A stretch of 54,911 nt of DNA from Flavobacteriales bacterium (GTDB lineage: Bacteria > Bacteroidota > Bacteroidia > Flavobacteriales_C > GCA-002722245), in assembly GCA_029251005.1 (NCBI GenBank), contig JAQXEE010000130.1, forward strand, positions 67,328 through 122,238, in the 5' to 3' direction. The notes beneath the pieces were generated by a model that ran no database searches, was not told the origin of the DNA, and was given only the letters and a program-made list of their open reading frames with translations. Positions 34,815-42,981 of the stretch are shown here, in pieces. Each line of letters opens with the position of its first letter. The first letter of the stretch is position 1. A program made the translations under genes and the position numbers.

Positions 34815-35341
34815 AATTAGAGAAAAGGCTTAAGTCAGCGATTCGAGATGTTGTGGATTTTCCTAAAAATGGAATTGTTTTTAAGGATATTACACCATTA
34901 TTAGCTGATCCAGTATTAAACAGAGAGGTTTTAGAGGCTTTTGTAAAGCAAGCAAAAGAATTAAAATCAGATTTAATTGTAGGAATCGATAGTAGAGGTT
35001 TTTTATATGGAAATGGAATTGCTATGAATTGTAATGTATCATTTAGTCCAATAAGAAAAAAAGGGAAATTACCATATAAGAGTATTCAAGAGTCGTATGC
35101 ATTAGAATACGGATCAGCGACACTTGAGATGCATACAGATGCTGTTTTAAAAGGTCAAAGAGTAATAATTCATGATGATCTACTTGCTACTGGGGGCACA
35201 GCTTTAGCAGCGGCTAAGCTTGTTGAGAGATTAGGAGGTGTTGTTGTTGGTTTTTCGTTTATTATCCATCTATCATTCCTTAATGGTCATAAAAAGTTAT
35301 TTGAAAAATCGGAAAACCTATTTGCTATTGCTACGTATTAA
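34808..35341 (+). CDS. apt: Adenine phosphoribosyltransferase
   Basis: It salvages adenine to AMP with PRPP. At 177 residues it has normal length, begins ATG overlapping the HhH gene by 7 bp, and shows DFPKNGIVFKDITPLL and the base-binding SRGFLYG. The PRPP-binding loop is VIIHDDLLATGGTALAAAKL (with consecutive Asp residues). Nothing is unusual. It is the second nucleotide-metabolism gene set in this operon, together with purM and pyrF. Confidence 0.95.
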   Translation: MVKLEKRLKSAIRDVVDFPKNGIVFKDITPLLADPVLNREVLEAFVKQAKELKSDLIVGIDSRGFLYGNGIAMNCNVSFSPIRKKGKLPYKSIQESYALEYGSATLEMHTDAVLKGQRVIIHDDLLATGGTALAAAKLVERLGGVVVGFSFIIHLSFLNGHKKLFEKSENLFAIATY

Positions 35342-35367
35342 GAATTAATAATCTAAACTTTTGTTAA

Positions 35368-36507
35368 ATGAGATTTGGAACTACAGAAAATCAGCAAATG
35401 ATTGCTGAAATGTTAAAATCATTTGGTGAACAAAATATTCGTCCCTATATGATGGAGTGGGATGAAAATCAAACCTTTCCAGTTGACCTTTTTAAAAAAC
35501 TGGGAGAACTTGGTTGTATGGGAGTTTTAGTTCCTGAAAAGTATGGAGGGGCAGGTTTTGGATATAGTGAATACGTCACTACTATTGTTGAAATCTCGAA
35601 GATTTGTGGTTCTATAGGTTTGTCTGTAGCCGCTCATAATTCCTTGTGCACAAATCATATACTGATGTTTGGTTCCGACGATCAAAAGGATAAGTATTTA
35701 CCAAGACTTGCTTCTGGTGAACATATTGGAGCATGGGCATTAACCGAGGCGAATACTGGAAGTGATGCTGGTAATATGCAGACAACAGCTGTTAAAGATG
35801 GAGATGATTGGATTATTAATGGAAGTAAAACTTTTATTACTCACGGATTATCTGGTGATGTGGCGGTTATTATGACAAGAACTGGAGACTCAAGAACAAA
35901 AAATAATTCAACTGCTTTTATTGTAGATAGAAATACTACTGGTTTTTTAGCAGGAAAAAAGGAGAATAAATTAGGAATGCGAGCATCGGAAACTGCTGAA
36001 ATGGTATTCCAGGATATGAGAATTTCCGATACTCAAAGATTGGGAGAAGTTGGTGATGGTTTCAAGCAAGCTTTGTCTATTCTTGACGGGGGAAGAATTT
36101 CAATCGCTGCTTTGTCATTAGGGATCGCCAGAGGCGCTTTTGAAGCTGCTCTAAAGTACTCTAAAGAGCGGGAACAATTTGGGAAGCCAATATCTTCGTT
36201 CCAAGGTATTTCTTTTAAATTGGCTGATATGGCAACAGAAATTGAAGCGGCTGAATTATTAATAATGAATGCTGTTTTCAGGAAGTCTAATGGATTGAAA
36301 TTGTCAAAGGAAAGCGCAATGGCTAAATTATTTGCATCTGAAGTAGCTGTTAAAGCTTCTAATGAAGCGGTTCAGATTTTTGGAGGTTATGGATATATAA
36401 AAGAGTTTCCAGCTGAGAAGTTTTTTAGAGACGCAAAGCTTTGCACTATAGGTGAAGGTACTTCTGAAATACAAAAATTAGTCATTTCAAGAGAATTATT
36501 AAAATAA
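35368..36507 (+). CDS. Acyl-CoA dehydrogenase
   Basis: FAD enzyme that introduces the alpha-beta double bond into acyl-CoA. It has 379 residues in three-domain order: helical N-terminus, GAWALTEANTGSDAGNMQTTA (FAD/substrate motif), and the C-terminal region YSKEREQFGKPISSFQGISFKLADM plus QIFGGYGYIKEFPAEKFFRD. The catalytic base is Glu363 in TIGEGTSEIQKLVI. Chain-length preference (short, medium or branched-chain) cannot be stated. It follows apt by 26 bp and ends the operon; rpsU has its own promoter next. Confidence 0.9.
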   Translation: MRFGTTENQQMIAEMLKSFGEQNIRPYMMEWDENQTFPVDLFKKLGELGCMGVLVPEKYGGAGFGYSEYVTTIVEISKICGSIGLSVAAHNSLCTNHILMFGSDDQKDKYLPRLASGEHIGAWALTEANTGSDAGNMQTTAVKDGDDWIINGSKTFITHGLSGDVAVIMTRTGDSRTKNNSTAFIVDRNTTGFLAGKKENKLGMRASETAEMVFQDMRISDTQRLGEVGDGFKQALSILDGGRISIAALSLGIARGAFEAALKYSKEREQFGKPISSFQGISFKLADMATEIEAAELLIMNAVFRKSNGLKLSKESAMAKLFASEVAVKASNEAVQIFGGYGYIKEFPAEKFFRDAKLCTIGEGTSEIQKLVISRELLK

Positions 36508-36509
36508 AA

Positions 36510-36540
36510 TTGTTTGTAAGGTAATCTTGTGTTATCTTTG
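36510..36540 (+). promoter_or_regulatory. rpsU promoter
   Basis: TATCTTTG (36533-36540) matches the Bacteroidetes -7 consensus exactly. A TTG (36510-36512) and overlapping TTTG (36513-36516) supply a -33 box 20 or 16 nt upstream. The rpsU ATG follows after 26 bp. Confidence 0.7.
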
Positions 36541-36566
36541 TCATCCGTTTTTAAAATAGAACATAG

Positions 36567-36764
36567 ATGTTAGTTATACAAGTAAAAGAAGGCGACAACA
36601 TAGAAAGAGCTTTAAAAAAGTACAAAAGAAAGTTTGAAAGAACTAAGACTTTACGTGAACTAAGAGCTCGTAAGACTTATACTAAACCATGTGTAGGTAA
36701 TAGAGATTCTCGAAGAAAGGCTATTTATGTTGAGACTCTTAAAAGATTAGCCGACGGAGAGTAA
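36567..36764 (+). CDS. rpsU: 30S ribosomal protein S21
   Basis: A 65-residue basic protein of the small ribosomal subunit, with the family pattern QVKEGDNIERALKKYKRKFE followed by LRELRARKTYTKPCVGNRDSRRKA. In Bacteroidetes bS21 sits near the anti-Shine-Dalgarno sequence of 16S rRNA and is linked to the phylum's leaderless/SD-poor initiation. Together with the missing SD sites seen in this window, that fits. It has its own promoter and a terminator-like hairpin just downstream. Confidence 0.95.
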   Translation: MLVIQVKEGDNIERALKKYKRKFERTKTLRELRARKTYTKPCVGNRDSRRKAIYVETLKRLADGE

Positions 36765-36792
36765 ATTCTAACTTCAATCGTTAAAATCATAT

Positions 36793-36838
36793 AATAGGAA
36801 GAAACCTTCATTTTTAATATTGATAGTTTCTTCCTATT
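36793..36838 (+). terminator. rpsU terminator-like hairpin
   Basis: AATAGGAAGAAAC (36793-36805) and GTTTCTTCCTATT (36826-36838) are perfect 13-bp inverted copies with a 20-nt loop. A moderately T-rich tail precedes the xer ATG by 8 bp. Confidence 0.7.
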
Positions 36839-36846
36839 TTCATTTT

Positions 36847-37716
36847 ATGGATATTAATGGTTTTATAGAATACATATCAAAACAAAAACGATATTCTTAT
36901 CATACTGTATCAGCTTACAAAACTGACTTGTTAGATTTTTCAGATTATTGTCATAAATATTTTGAGGTATCTATTCAAAAGGCTTCTCACCGAGAAGTTC
37001 GTTCATGGTTTTCTTTGTTAATAGATGACGGGTTTAATCCCCGAACTATCCATCGTAAATCATCTTCCCTAAAATCGTTTTTTAGATATTTAATTACTCA
37101 AGGGGTTATTCTCCAAAGTCCTATGGATTTGGTTCCTCTACCTAAGTTAGGCAATCAGTTACCAAAGTTTGTTGAGGAAAAAAGTTTGGATATTTTATTA
37201 AATGAAATTGAATTTCCACAATCTTTCGAAGGCAAAAGAGACAAGCTAATAATTGATCTATTCTACCAAACAGGAATTAGGAAAGCGGAACTGATAAATT
37301 TAACTATTGATGATATTAATTTCCATTTAAACCAAATAAAAGTTACGGGTAAACGAAATAAAGAAAGGATAATTCCAATTTCATATTCTTTAAACGAAAC
37401 CATTAAAGAATATTTAACGTATAGAAAATCGAGCCATGAGAGTAATTTGTTAATTACTTCTAAAGGCAAGGTTTTATATCCAAAGTTGGTGTACAATATT
37501 GTAAAAGAAAATTTGTCAAAAGTAACAACGCTTTCAAAGAAAAGTCCTCATGTTCTAAGACACAGTTTCGCTACTCACATGTTGAATAACGGAGCAGAGC
37601 TTAGTTCAATTAAAGAATTACTAGGACATGTTAATCTAGCGGCAACTCAAATTTACACACACAATTCTTTGGAAAAACTTAAATTAATTTATAAACAAGC
37701 TCATCCAAGGGCGTAA
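36847..37716 (+). CDS. Tyrosine recombinase XerC/XerD-type
   Basis: Chosen start is ATG 36847 (289 residues); an upstream TTG at 36820 falls in the hairpin. Domains: SAM-like core-binding (residues about 1-90) and tyrosine-recombinase catalytic domain (105-289). All active-site residues are present: Arg145 (TGIRKAEL), Lys169 (TGKRNKER), His235 and Arg238 (HVLRHSFATH), His261 (LLGHVNLAATQ) and nucleophile Tyr270. This is the housekeeping type that resolves chromosome dimers at dif; whether it is XerC or XerD is unsettled. hpf follows after 10 bp, a common Bacteroidetes arrangement. Confidence 0.9.
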   Translation: MDINGFIEYISKQKRYSYHTVSAYKTDLLDFSDYCHKYFEVSIQKASHREVRSWFSLLIDDGFNPRTIHRKSSSLKSFFRYLITQGVILQSPMDLVPLPKLGNQLPKFVEEKSLDILLNEIEFPQSFEGKRDKLIIDLFYQTGIRKAELINLTIDDINFHLNQIKVTGKRNKERIIPISYSLNETIKEYLTYRKSSHESNLLITSKGKVLYPKLVYNIVKENLSKVTTLSKKSPHVLRHSFATHMLNNGAELSSIKELLGHVNLAATQIYTHNSLEKLKLIYKQAHPRA

Positions 37717-37726
37717 AAGAAAGACC

Positions 37727-38026
37727 ATGAAAGTTAAAGTAAGCTCATTACATTTCACTGCTGATCAAAAACTAATCGATTTCACAAATGAAAAAGTAGG
37801 TAAGTTAGATACTTTTTATGATAAGATTATTGACGGAAGCGTTGTATTTAAGTTAGACAAAGGTTCAGATAGAGAAAATAAGCTGGCAGAGATAAAGTTG
37901 AATATACCAGGGAAAGAGTTGTTCGCAAAAAAAACCTCAGAATCTTTTGAGAAGTCTGTAGACCAAGCTGTTGAAGCGTTAAGAAGACAATTGAAAAAGT
38001 TTAAGGAAAAGTTAGTTGAAGCATAA
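37727..38026 (+). CDS. hpf: Ribosome hibernation promoting factor
   Basis: A short 99-residue HPF/RaiA-type protein: KVKVSSLHFTADQKLIDF at the start, then beta-strands and a helical end rich in Lys. It binds between ribosomal subunits at the A/P sites and stabilises idle ribosomes during starvation. The short form (no C-terminal dimerisation domain) is the E. coli HPF-like type. It is co-transcribed after xer and ends before a terminator that overlaps the tRNA promoter. Confidence 0.9.
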   Translation: MKVKVSSLHFTADQKLIDFTNEKVGKLDTFYDKIIDGSVVFKLDKGSDRENKLAEIKLNIPGKELFAKKTSESFEKSVDQAVEALRRQLKKFKEKLVEA

Positions 38027-38050
38027 GGAGAAAAAAAATCAAAAAAAGTA

Positions 38051-38081
38051 TTGTTCGTAAAGAATTTAATTAATACATTTG
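38051..38081 (+). promoter_or_regulatory. Promoter of the tRNA-tuf operon
   Basis: TACATTTG (38074-38081) matches TAnnTTTG, with TTG (38051-38053) 20 nt upstream. It immediately precedes a perfect palindrome and T-run, so the start site probably lies within the palindrome. Confidence 0.65.
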
Positions 38082-38082
38082 C

Positions 38083-38109
38083 AGACCCTTAATTAAGGGT
38101 CTTTTTTTT
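38083..38109 (+). terminator. hpf terminator overlapping the tRNA promoter
   Basis: AGACCCTTAATTAAGGGTCT (38083-38102) is a perfect palindrome followed by a T-run to 38109. Transcripts from hpf would end here. Transcripts starting inside it would not form the full hairpin. Confidence 0.8.
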
Positions 38110-38130
38110 GACCTATAAATTAATGGAATC

Positions 38131-38204
38131 GCCGATGTAGCTCAGCTGGCTAGAGCAGCTGATTTGTAATCAGCAGGTCGTGGGTTCGAGTCCCTCCATC
38201 GGCT
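38131..38204 (+). tRNA. tRNA-Thr (UGU)
   Basis: GCCGATG/CATCGGC acceptor stem, anticodon loop TTTGTAA in CTGAT-...-ATCAG giving anticodon TGT, T-arm GGGTTCGAGTCCC. First of four clustered tRNAs; discriminator T, CCA not encoded. Confidence 0.96.
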
Positions 38205-38243
38205 CTTTGTTCTTTACATAGAATTAATTACTATTATCGGTTT

Positions 38244-38328
38244 GGGGGAATACTCAAGCGGTCAACGAGGTCAGACTGTAAATCTGATGGCTAAGCCTTC
38301 GTAGGTTCGAATCCTGCCTCCCCCACCA
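38244..38328 (+). tRNA. tRNA-Tyr (GUA), CCA encoded
   Basis: A long-variable-arm (class II) tRNA with anticodon GTA in CAGACTGTAAATCTG and T-arm TAGGTTCGAATCCTG. GGGGGA pairs with TCCCCC in the acceptor stem; the seventh pair is an A-C mismatch. The 3' CCA is encoded (38326-38328), unlike the other tRNAs here. Confidence 0.95.
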
Positions 38329-38373
38329 ATTTTTACCGATACCAAATGTTCTGCATTTGAGTTTAGAATTTAA

Positions 38374-38447
38374 GCGGGAGTAGCTCAGTTGATTAGAGCG
38401 TCAGCCTTCCAAGCTGAGGGTCGTGGGTTTGAGTCCCATCTCCCGCT
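38374..38447 (+). tRNA. tRNA-Gly (UCC)
   Basis: GCGGGAG/CTCCCGC acceptor stem, anticodon arm CAGCC-TTCCAA-GCTG with TCC, T-arm GTGGGTTTGAGTCCCAT. Discriminator T; CCA not encoded. Confidence 0.96.
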
Positions 38448-38469
38448 CTTTTATTCTAGCATTGGTCTT

Positions 38470-38541
38470 GCCGATGTAGCTCAGGGGTAGAGCGTTTCCT
38501 TGGTAAGGAAGAGGTCAGGGGTTCAATTCCCCTCATTGGCT
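38470..38541 (+). tRNA. tRNA-Thr (GGU)
   Basis: GCCGATG/CATTGGC acceptor stem (one G-U), anticodon arm TTCCT-TGGTAA-GGAA with GGT, T-arm GGGGTTCAATTCCCC. Closest tRNA to tuf. Its 5' sequence repeats that of tRNA-Thr (UGU). Confidence 0.96.
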
Positions 38542-38599
38542 CAAAGAGAAAAATAGAGTGTTGTTAAATTTTTATTATAAACGTTAAATTAAATTAGTC

Positions 38600-39787
38600 A
38601 TGGCTAAGGAAACTTTTGAAAGAACGAAACCACATGTCAACATCGGAACCATTGGTCACGTTGATAATGGTAAAACTACATTGACGGCTGCAATTACTAA
38701 GGTGTTATCTGAAGTAACTGGAGCAGAAGTAAGAGATTTTGATACAATTGATAATGCACCTGAAGAAAAAGAAAGGGGTATTACTATTAATACATCACAT
38801 GTAGAGTATGAAACAGAAAACCGTCATTACGCGCATGTTGATTGTCCAGGTCACGCCGATTATGTAAAGAACATGGTTACGGGTGCTGCTCAAATGGATG
38901 GAGCTATTTTAGTTGTTGCTGCTACTGATGGCCCTATGCCACAAACTAGAGAGCACATCTTGTTAGGTCGTCAAGTTGGAGTTCCAGAAATCGTTGTTTT
39001 TTTAAACAAGGTAGATATGGTTGATGACGAAGAACTACTTGAGTTGGTTGAAATGGAAGTGAGAGAATTACTTTCTTTCTATGACTATGACGGTGATGAA
39101 GCTGCTGTTGTCAGTGGATCTGCATTGGGTGGTTTGAATGGTGACGCGAAATGGGTTGATACTATCAAGGAATTGATGGCTGCTGTTGATGAAAAGATTC
39201 CTCAACCAGTTAGAGATAACGAAAAAGCTTTTTTAATGCCAGTTGAGGATGTGTTCTCTATCACTGGACGTGGAACTGTTGCTACAGGATCAATTGAGAC
39301 TGGAGTTGTTAAAGTAGGTGAAGAGGTTGAAATCGTTGGTATGCAAACTGAGAAGTTAACTTCTACGTGTACTGGTGTTGAGATGTTCAGAAAGCTACTT
39401 GATAGAGGTGAAGCTGGAGATAATGTTGGTCTTTTATTAAGAGGTGTTGATAAAGAGCAAATAAAAAGAGGAATGGTGATCTGTAAACCAGGTTCTATCC
39501 AACCTCATACCAAATTTAAAGCTGAGGTTTACGTATTGAAGAAAGAAGAAGGTGGTCGTCATACTCCTTTTCAAAACAAGTATCGTCCACAGTTTTACAT
39601 AAGAACTTTAGATGTAACAGGAGAAATATTTTTACCAGAAGGAACTGAAATGGTTATGCCTGGTGACAATGTTACTATAGATGTTCATTTAATAGTTCCT
39701 GTTGCTGTTAACAAAGGTTTACGTTTTGCAATCAGAGAAGGTGGTAGAACAGTTGGAGCTGGTCAGGTTATTGAGATCGTAGAATAA
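38600..39787 (+). CDS. tuf: Elongation factor Tu
   Basis: The 395-residue GTPase that delivers aminoacyl-tRNA to the ribosome. Motifs: P-loop GHVDNGKTT (Asn23 where most EF-Tu have His), switch [27 protein letters not shown] (G3), NKVDMVDD (G4), and C-terminal domains with [15 protein letters not shown] and [14 protein letters not shown]. Length is normal for Bacteroidetes. It is preceded by four tRNA genes and followed by a terminator, tRNA-Trp and secE, which is the classical tufB neighbourhood. Confidence 0.98.
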   Translation: MAKETFERTKPHVNIGTIGHVDNGKTTLTAAITKVLSEVTGAEVRDFDTIDNAPEEKERGITINTSHVEYETENRHYAHVDCPGHADYVKNMVTGAAQMDGAILVVAATDGPMPQTREHILLGRQVGVPEIVVFLNKVDMVDDEELLELVEMEVRELLSFYDYDGDEAAVVSGSALGGLNGDAKWVDTIKELMAAVDEKIPQPVRDNEKAFLMPVEDVFSITGRGTVATGSIETGVVKVGEEVEIVGMQTEKLTSTCTGVEMFRKLLDRGEAGDNVGLLLRGVDKEQIKRGMVICKPGSIQPHTKFKAEVYVLKKEEGGRHTPFQNKYRPQFYIRTLDVTGEIFLPEGTEMVMPGDNVTIDVHLIVPVAVNKGLRFAIREGGRTVGAGQVIEIVE

Positions 39788-39812
39788 GAAAATATAGATT
39801 AAACTCTAATTT

Positions 39813-39843
39813 AAGGTGCCTAGATAACTGGGCACCTTTCTTT
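39813..39843 (+). terminator. tuf terminator
   Basis: AAGGTGCC / GGCACCTT stem with a 10-nt loop, 25 bp after the tuf stop. The T-run is short and interrupted, so partial read-through into tRNA-Trp and secE is possible. Confidence 0.7.
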
Positions 39844-39862
39844 ACAATAAGGGTTTTTATCT

Positions 39863-39935
39863 ACGGGAGTAGCTCAGTTGGTAGAGCACTGGTCTCCAAA
39901 ACCAGCGGTCGGGAGTTCGAGTCTCTCCTCCCGTG
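39863..39935 (+). tRNA. tRNA-Trp (CCA anticodon)
   Basis: ACGGGAG/CTCCCGT acceptor stem, anticodon arm CTGGT-CTCCAAA-ACCAG with CCA, T-arm GGAGTTCGAGTCTCT. Discriminator G. It lies 14 bp before secE and is probably processed from the secE-rpoC transcript. Confidence 0.96.
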
Positions 39936-39949
39936 CAAAATTGAATTAA

Positions 39950-40138
39950 GTGGAAAAGTTAACAGTTTATTTGAAAGAAGTTTTCGTTGAGTTGAAAGAA
40001 AAAACAACTTGGCCAACTTTTAAACAATTACAAAAAGATTCATTCCTAGTTTTAGGAGCATCTATTGTCTTTGCACTTATGATAAAAGTGATGAACTTAG
40101 GTTTTCACAAAGTGATGGATTTAATTTATAACCTATAA
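39950..40138 (+). CDS. secE: Preprotein translocase subunit SecE
   Basis: A 62-residue single-helix SecE of the short type. The amphipathic segment ELKEKTTWPTFKQLQKDS, with its conserved TWP, precedes the membrane helix LVLGASIVFALMIKVM. SecE clamps SecY in the protein channel. The start is GTG at 39950. It is the usual partner before nusG and is cotranscribed with it. Confidence 0.95.
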   Translation: MEKLTVYLKEVFVELKEKTTWPTFKQLQKDSFLVLGASIVFALMIKVMNLGFHKVMDLIYNL

Positions 40139-40149
40139 TCTTTATTATT

Positions 40150-40710
40150 ATGGCTGAGGCAAGAAGTAATGATTTAGTGTTGAAATGGTACGTAGTTCGT
40201 GCTGTTAGTGGTAAAGAAAAAAAGGTAAGAGATTACATAGAACATGAAATCAAGGCAGTAAACCTTGAAGACTATGTTAAGCAAATATTAATACCTACTG
40301 AAAAAGTTTATCAAATTCGAAATGGTAAGAAAATCAGTAAAGAAAGAAGTTTCTTTCCAGGTTATATTTTGATTGAAGCTGCTTTAGTTGGTGAAGTACC
40401 TCATGTTATTAAAGGAATTACAGGTGTTATTGGTTTCTTAGGAGATAAACAAAATAATGCAGTACCTTTAAGACCCGCAGAGGTTAATAGAATTTTAGGT
40501 AAAGTTGATGAGTTAGCTGAAAGTGAGGAAGAAATGAATATTCCTTACGTTGTAGGTGAAACAGTCAAAGTTGTCGACGGACCATTTAATAGTTTCTCTG
40601 GTGTCATTGAAGAAATTGATGAGGCAAAGAAAAAACTTAAAGTAATGGTAAAGATTTTTGGAAGGAAAACTCCTCTCGAGTTGAATTTTATGCAAGTAGA
40701 GAAGGAGTAA
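40150..40710 (+). CDS. nusG: Transcription termination/antitermination factor NusG
   Basis: A 186-residue protein with NGN domain ([21 protein letters not shown] and [12 protein letters not shown]) and C-terminal KOW domain ([17 protein letters not shown]). It binds RNA polymerase, increases elongation rate and couples polymerase to the ribosome or Rho. It follows secE by 11 bp and precedes rplK. Nothing is unusual. Confidence 0.97.
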   Translation: MAEARSNDLVLKWYVVRAVSGKEKKVRDYIEHEIKAVNLEDYVKQILIPTEKVYQIRNGKKISKERSFFPGYILIEAALVGEVPHVIKGITGVIGFLGDKQNNAVPLRPAEVNRILGKVDELAESEEEMNIPYVVGETVKVVDGPFNSFSGVIEEIDEAKKKLKVMVKIFGRKTPLELNFMQVEKE

Positions 40711-40735
40711 TTGTTGGTTAATAAATAACTTAGAA

Positions 40736-41173
40736 ATGGCTAAGGAAGTAACAGGAATTATTAAATTACAAATTAAAGGAGGTGCGGCTAACCCGTCACC
40801 GCCAGTTGGTCCTGCATTAGGTGCGAATGGTGTTAACATCATGGAGTTCTGTAAAGCGTTTAACGCAAGAACTCAGGATAAAGCTGGGAAAGTAATTCCA
40901 ACTATTATTACAGTTTATTCAGACAGATCGTTTGACTTTATTTTAAAAGAGCCTCCAGTTGCTGTGCAAATAATGGACGCTATTAAATTAAAGAAAGGAT
41001 CATCTGAACCGAACAGGATGAAAGTTGGTAACTTAACTTGGGATCAGGTTGAGGAAATCGCTAAAGGAAAAATGCCTGATTTAAATGCATTTACAATCTC
41101 TTCTGCCATGAAAATGGTTGCTGGTACAGCCAGAAGTATGGGTGTAACTGTTGCAGGAGATTTCCCTTACTAA
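40736..41173 (+). CDS. rplK: 50S ribosomal protein L11
   Basis: A 145-residue uL11 that binds the GTPase-associated rRNA near the ribosome stalk. The N-terminal [23 protein letters not shown] is strongly conserved, with the RNA-binding C-terminal domain around [15 protein letters not shown]. First of the L11-L1-L10-L7/L12 genes. Confidence 0.98.
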   Translation: MAKEVTGIIKLQIKGGAANPSPPVGPALGANGVNIMEFCKAFNARTQDKAGKVIPTIITVYSDRSFDFILKEPPVAVQIMDAIKLKKGSSEPNRMKVGNLTWDQVEEIAKGKMPDLNAFTISSAMKMVAGTARSMGVTVAGDFPY

Positions 41174-41193
41174 AAAAAAAGTATTTTATTATT

Positions 41194-41886
41194 ATGGCTA
41201 AACTAAGTAAAAACCGGAAGGCTGCACTAGCAAAGTTCGATCAAGAAGCGACTTATGATCTAATAAAAGCAGCCGAAATTGTCAAGGAAATTACTACAAC
41301 TAAGTTTGATGCGTCATTTGATGTTGATATTCGCTTAGGAGTTGATCCTAGAAAAGCTAACCAAATGGTTAGAGGAATAGCTACTTTACCTCACGGAACC
41401 GGGAAAGAGGTAAAAGTTCTTGTTTTATGTACTCCAGATAAAGTCCAAGAAGCGCTTGATGCAGGTGCTGATTTTGCGGGCTTGGATGAGTATGTAGAAA
41501 AGATCAAAGGTGGTTGGACCGATGTCGACGTTATTATTACTATGCCTGCGTGTATGGGTAAGGTAGGAGCTTTAGGTAGAGTTTTAGGGCCAAGAGGTCT
41601 TATGCCGAATCCAAAGGCTGGTACTGTTACTATGGATGTATCGAAAGCTGTTACTGAAGTAAAGGCTGGTAAAATTGACTTCAAGGTTGACAAATATGGG
41701 ATTATTCATGCTTCTGCTGGAAAGGTATCTTTTAGTGCTGATCAACTTGCAGAAAACGCGAATGAATTGATGAATGTTATTATGAAACTTAAACCATCTA
41801 GTGCAAAAGGTGCTTATGTAAAAAGTTTGACTTTTTCAAGTACACAAAGCGTTGGTGTAAAAGTAGAAGTAAAATCATTCTTATAA
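41194..41886 (+). CDS. rplA: 50S ribosomal protein L1
   Basis: A 230-residue uL1 at the E-site stalk. Motifs include [24 protein letters not shown] and [22 protein letters not shown]. In many bacteria L1 represses its own L11 operon by binding the leader; no such site was recognised here. Confidence 0.98.
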   Translation: MAKLSKNRKAALAKFDQEATYDLIKAAEIVKEITTTKFDASFDVDIRLGVDPRKANQMVRGIATLPHGTGKEVKVLVLCTPDKVQEALDAGADFAGLDEYVEKIKGGWTDVDVIITMPACMGKVGALGRVLGPRGLMPNPKAGTVTMDVSKAVTEVKAGKIDFKVDKYGIIHASAGKVSFSADQLAENANELMNVIMKLKPSSAKGAYVKSLTFSSTQSVGVKVEVKSFL

Positions 41887-41944
41887 AGTGTTGTTACATT
41901 GCTTCCAATATATATTATTTCTCTAATTTAGACAGTATTAAAAC

Positions 41945-42466
41945 ATGAACAGAGAAGAAAAAAATCAAGTGATTGAAAATCTTAAGGTGAAATTGGAGTC
42001 AAATCCACATTTTTACTTGACTGATATCTCTTCAATGCCTGTTGAGGATACCAACACGCTAAGAGGGGCGTTTTATGAACAAGGAATTACAATTGAAGTT
42101 GTAAAAAACACATTACTTCAAAAAGCTATGGAGTCTGCCGAAAAGGACTACTCTGAGTTATATGGAGTTTTGAAAGGAGCTACTTCAATTATGTTTACGG
42201 AGGTTGGTAATACGCCAGCTAAAGTAATTGAAAAGTTCAGAAAAACGAGTGAAAAGCCATTATTGAAAGGTGCTTTCGTTGAGGAGAGTGTTTATGTCGG
42301 TGACGATCAAATTAAAGTTCTAAGCTCTATTAAGAGTAAGGATGAGTTAATAGGTGATCTTATTGCATTATTACAATCTCCTGCTAAAAACGTTATTAGC
42401 GGTCTTACAAGCGGTGGGTCAACACTTTCAGGTATTCTTAAGACATTATCACAGAAAGAAGATTAA
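41945..42466 (+). CDS. rplJ: 50S ribosomal protein L10
   Basis: A 173-residue uL10, the base of the L7/L12 stalk. The N-terminal domain (NREEKNQVIENLKVKLE and VVKNTLLQKAM) binds 23S rRNA, and the C-terminal helix binds L7/L12 dimers. A 58-bp spacer precedes it. In E. coli an L10 leader is autogenously controlled, but no obvious leader structure was seen here. Confidence 0.97.
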   Translation: MNREEKNQVIENLKVKLESNPHFYLTDISSMPVEDTNTLRGAFYEQGITIEVVKNTLLQKAMESAEKDYSELYGVLKGATSIMFTEVGNTPAKVIEKFRKTSEKPLLKGAFVEESVYVGDDQIKVLSSIKSKDELIGDLIALLQSPAKNVISGLTSGGSTLSGILKTLSQKED

Positions 42467-42502
42467 AAATTATTATTTATTCAATTTAAAAGCTTAAAAA
42501 AA

Positions 42503-42877
42503 ATGGCTGATTTAAAAGATTTTGCAGAGCAATTAGTAAACTTAACAGTTAAGGAAGTAAACGAACTTGCTGGTATCTTAAAAGACGAGTATGGAATTGA
42601 GCCAGCTGCTGCTGCAGTTGCAGTTGCTGCTTCTGGAGATGGTGGTGGTGATGCTGCTGCTGAACAAACTGAATTTGACGTTATCCTAAAGGCTCCAGGT
42701 GGTGCAAAGTTAGGTGTTGTTAAATTAGTTAAGGAAATTACTGGTTTAGGTTTAAAAGAAGCAAAAGGTGTAGTTGATAGTGCTCCTGCTCCTGTAAAGG
42801 AAGGTGTTTCTAAAGATGAAGCCGAAACTATTAAGGCACAGTTAGAAGAAGCTGGTGCTGAAGTTGAGGTGAAGTAG
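42503..42877 (+). CDS. rplL: 50S ribosomal protein L7/L12
   Basis: A 124-residue stalk protein. It has an N-terminal dimerisation helix ([21 protein letters not shown]), an Ala/Gly/Asp-rich flexible hinge (residues about 35-55), and a C-terminal factor-binding domain with [20 protein letters not shown] and [13 protein letters not shown]. It is followed by a 104-bp spacer with a long hairpin before rpoB. Confidence 0.98.
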   Translation: MADLKDFAEQLVNLTVKEVNELAGILKDEYGIEPAAAAVAVAASGDGGGDAAAEQTEFDVILKAPGGAKLGVVKLVKEITGLGLKEAKGVVDSAPAPVKEGVSKDEAETIKAQLEEAGAEVEVK

Positions 42878-42898
42878 TTCATCTAAGACATTTACAAA

Positions 42899-42935
42899 GG
42901 GTTAGTCCTATCCGTTACACGGATTGGTCTAACCC
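42899..42935 (+). promoter_or_regulatory. Long hairpin between rplL and rpoB
   Basis: GGGTTAG...CTAACCC (7 bp), a U-U mismatch, CC/GG, a second U-U mismatch, then ATCCG/CGGAT around a TTACA loop. The total is 14 pairs in a 37-nt structure. No T-run follows, so it is not a standard terminator. Position matches the E. coli rplL-rpoB attenuator/RNase III region (analogy only). Confidence 0.75.
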
Positions 42936-42981
42936 ATTTTGTAGTTTAACACAATTGTATTTTTAACCAATACTATCATTT

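Noticed and set aside
42481-42882. Minus-strand frame across rplL
   Set aside because: It is the Ala-rich complement of rplL and has no independent support; similar long antisense frames in rplA, rpoB and rpoC were dropped for the same reason.
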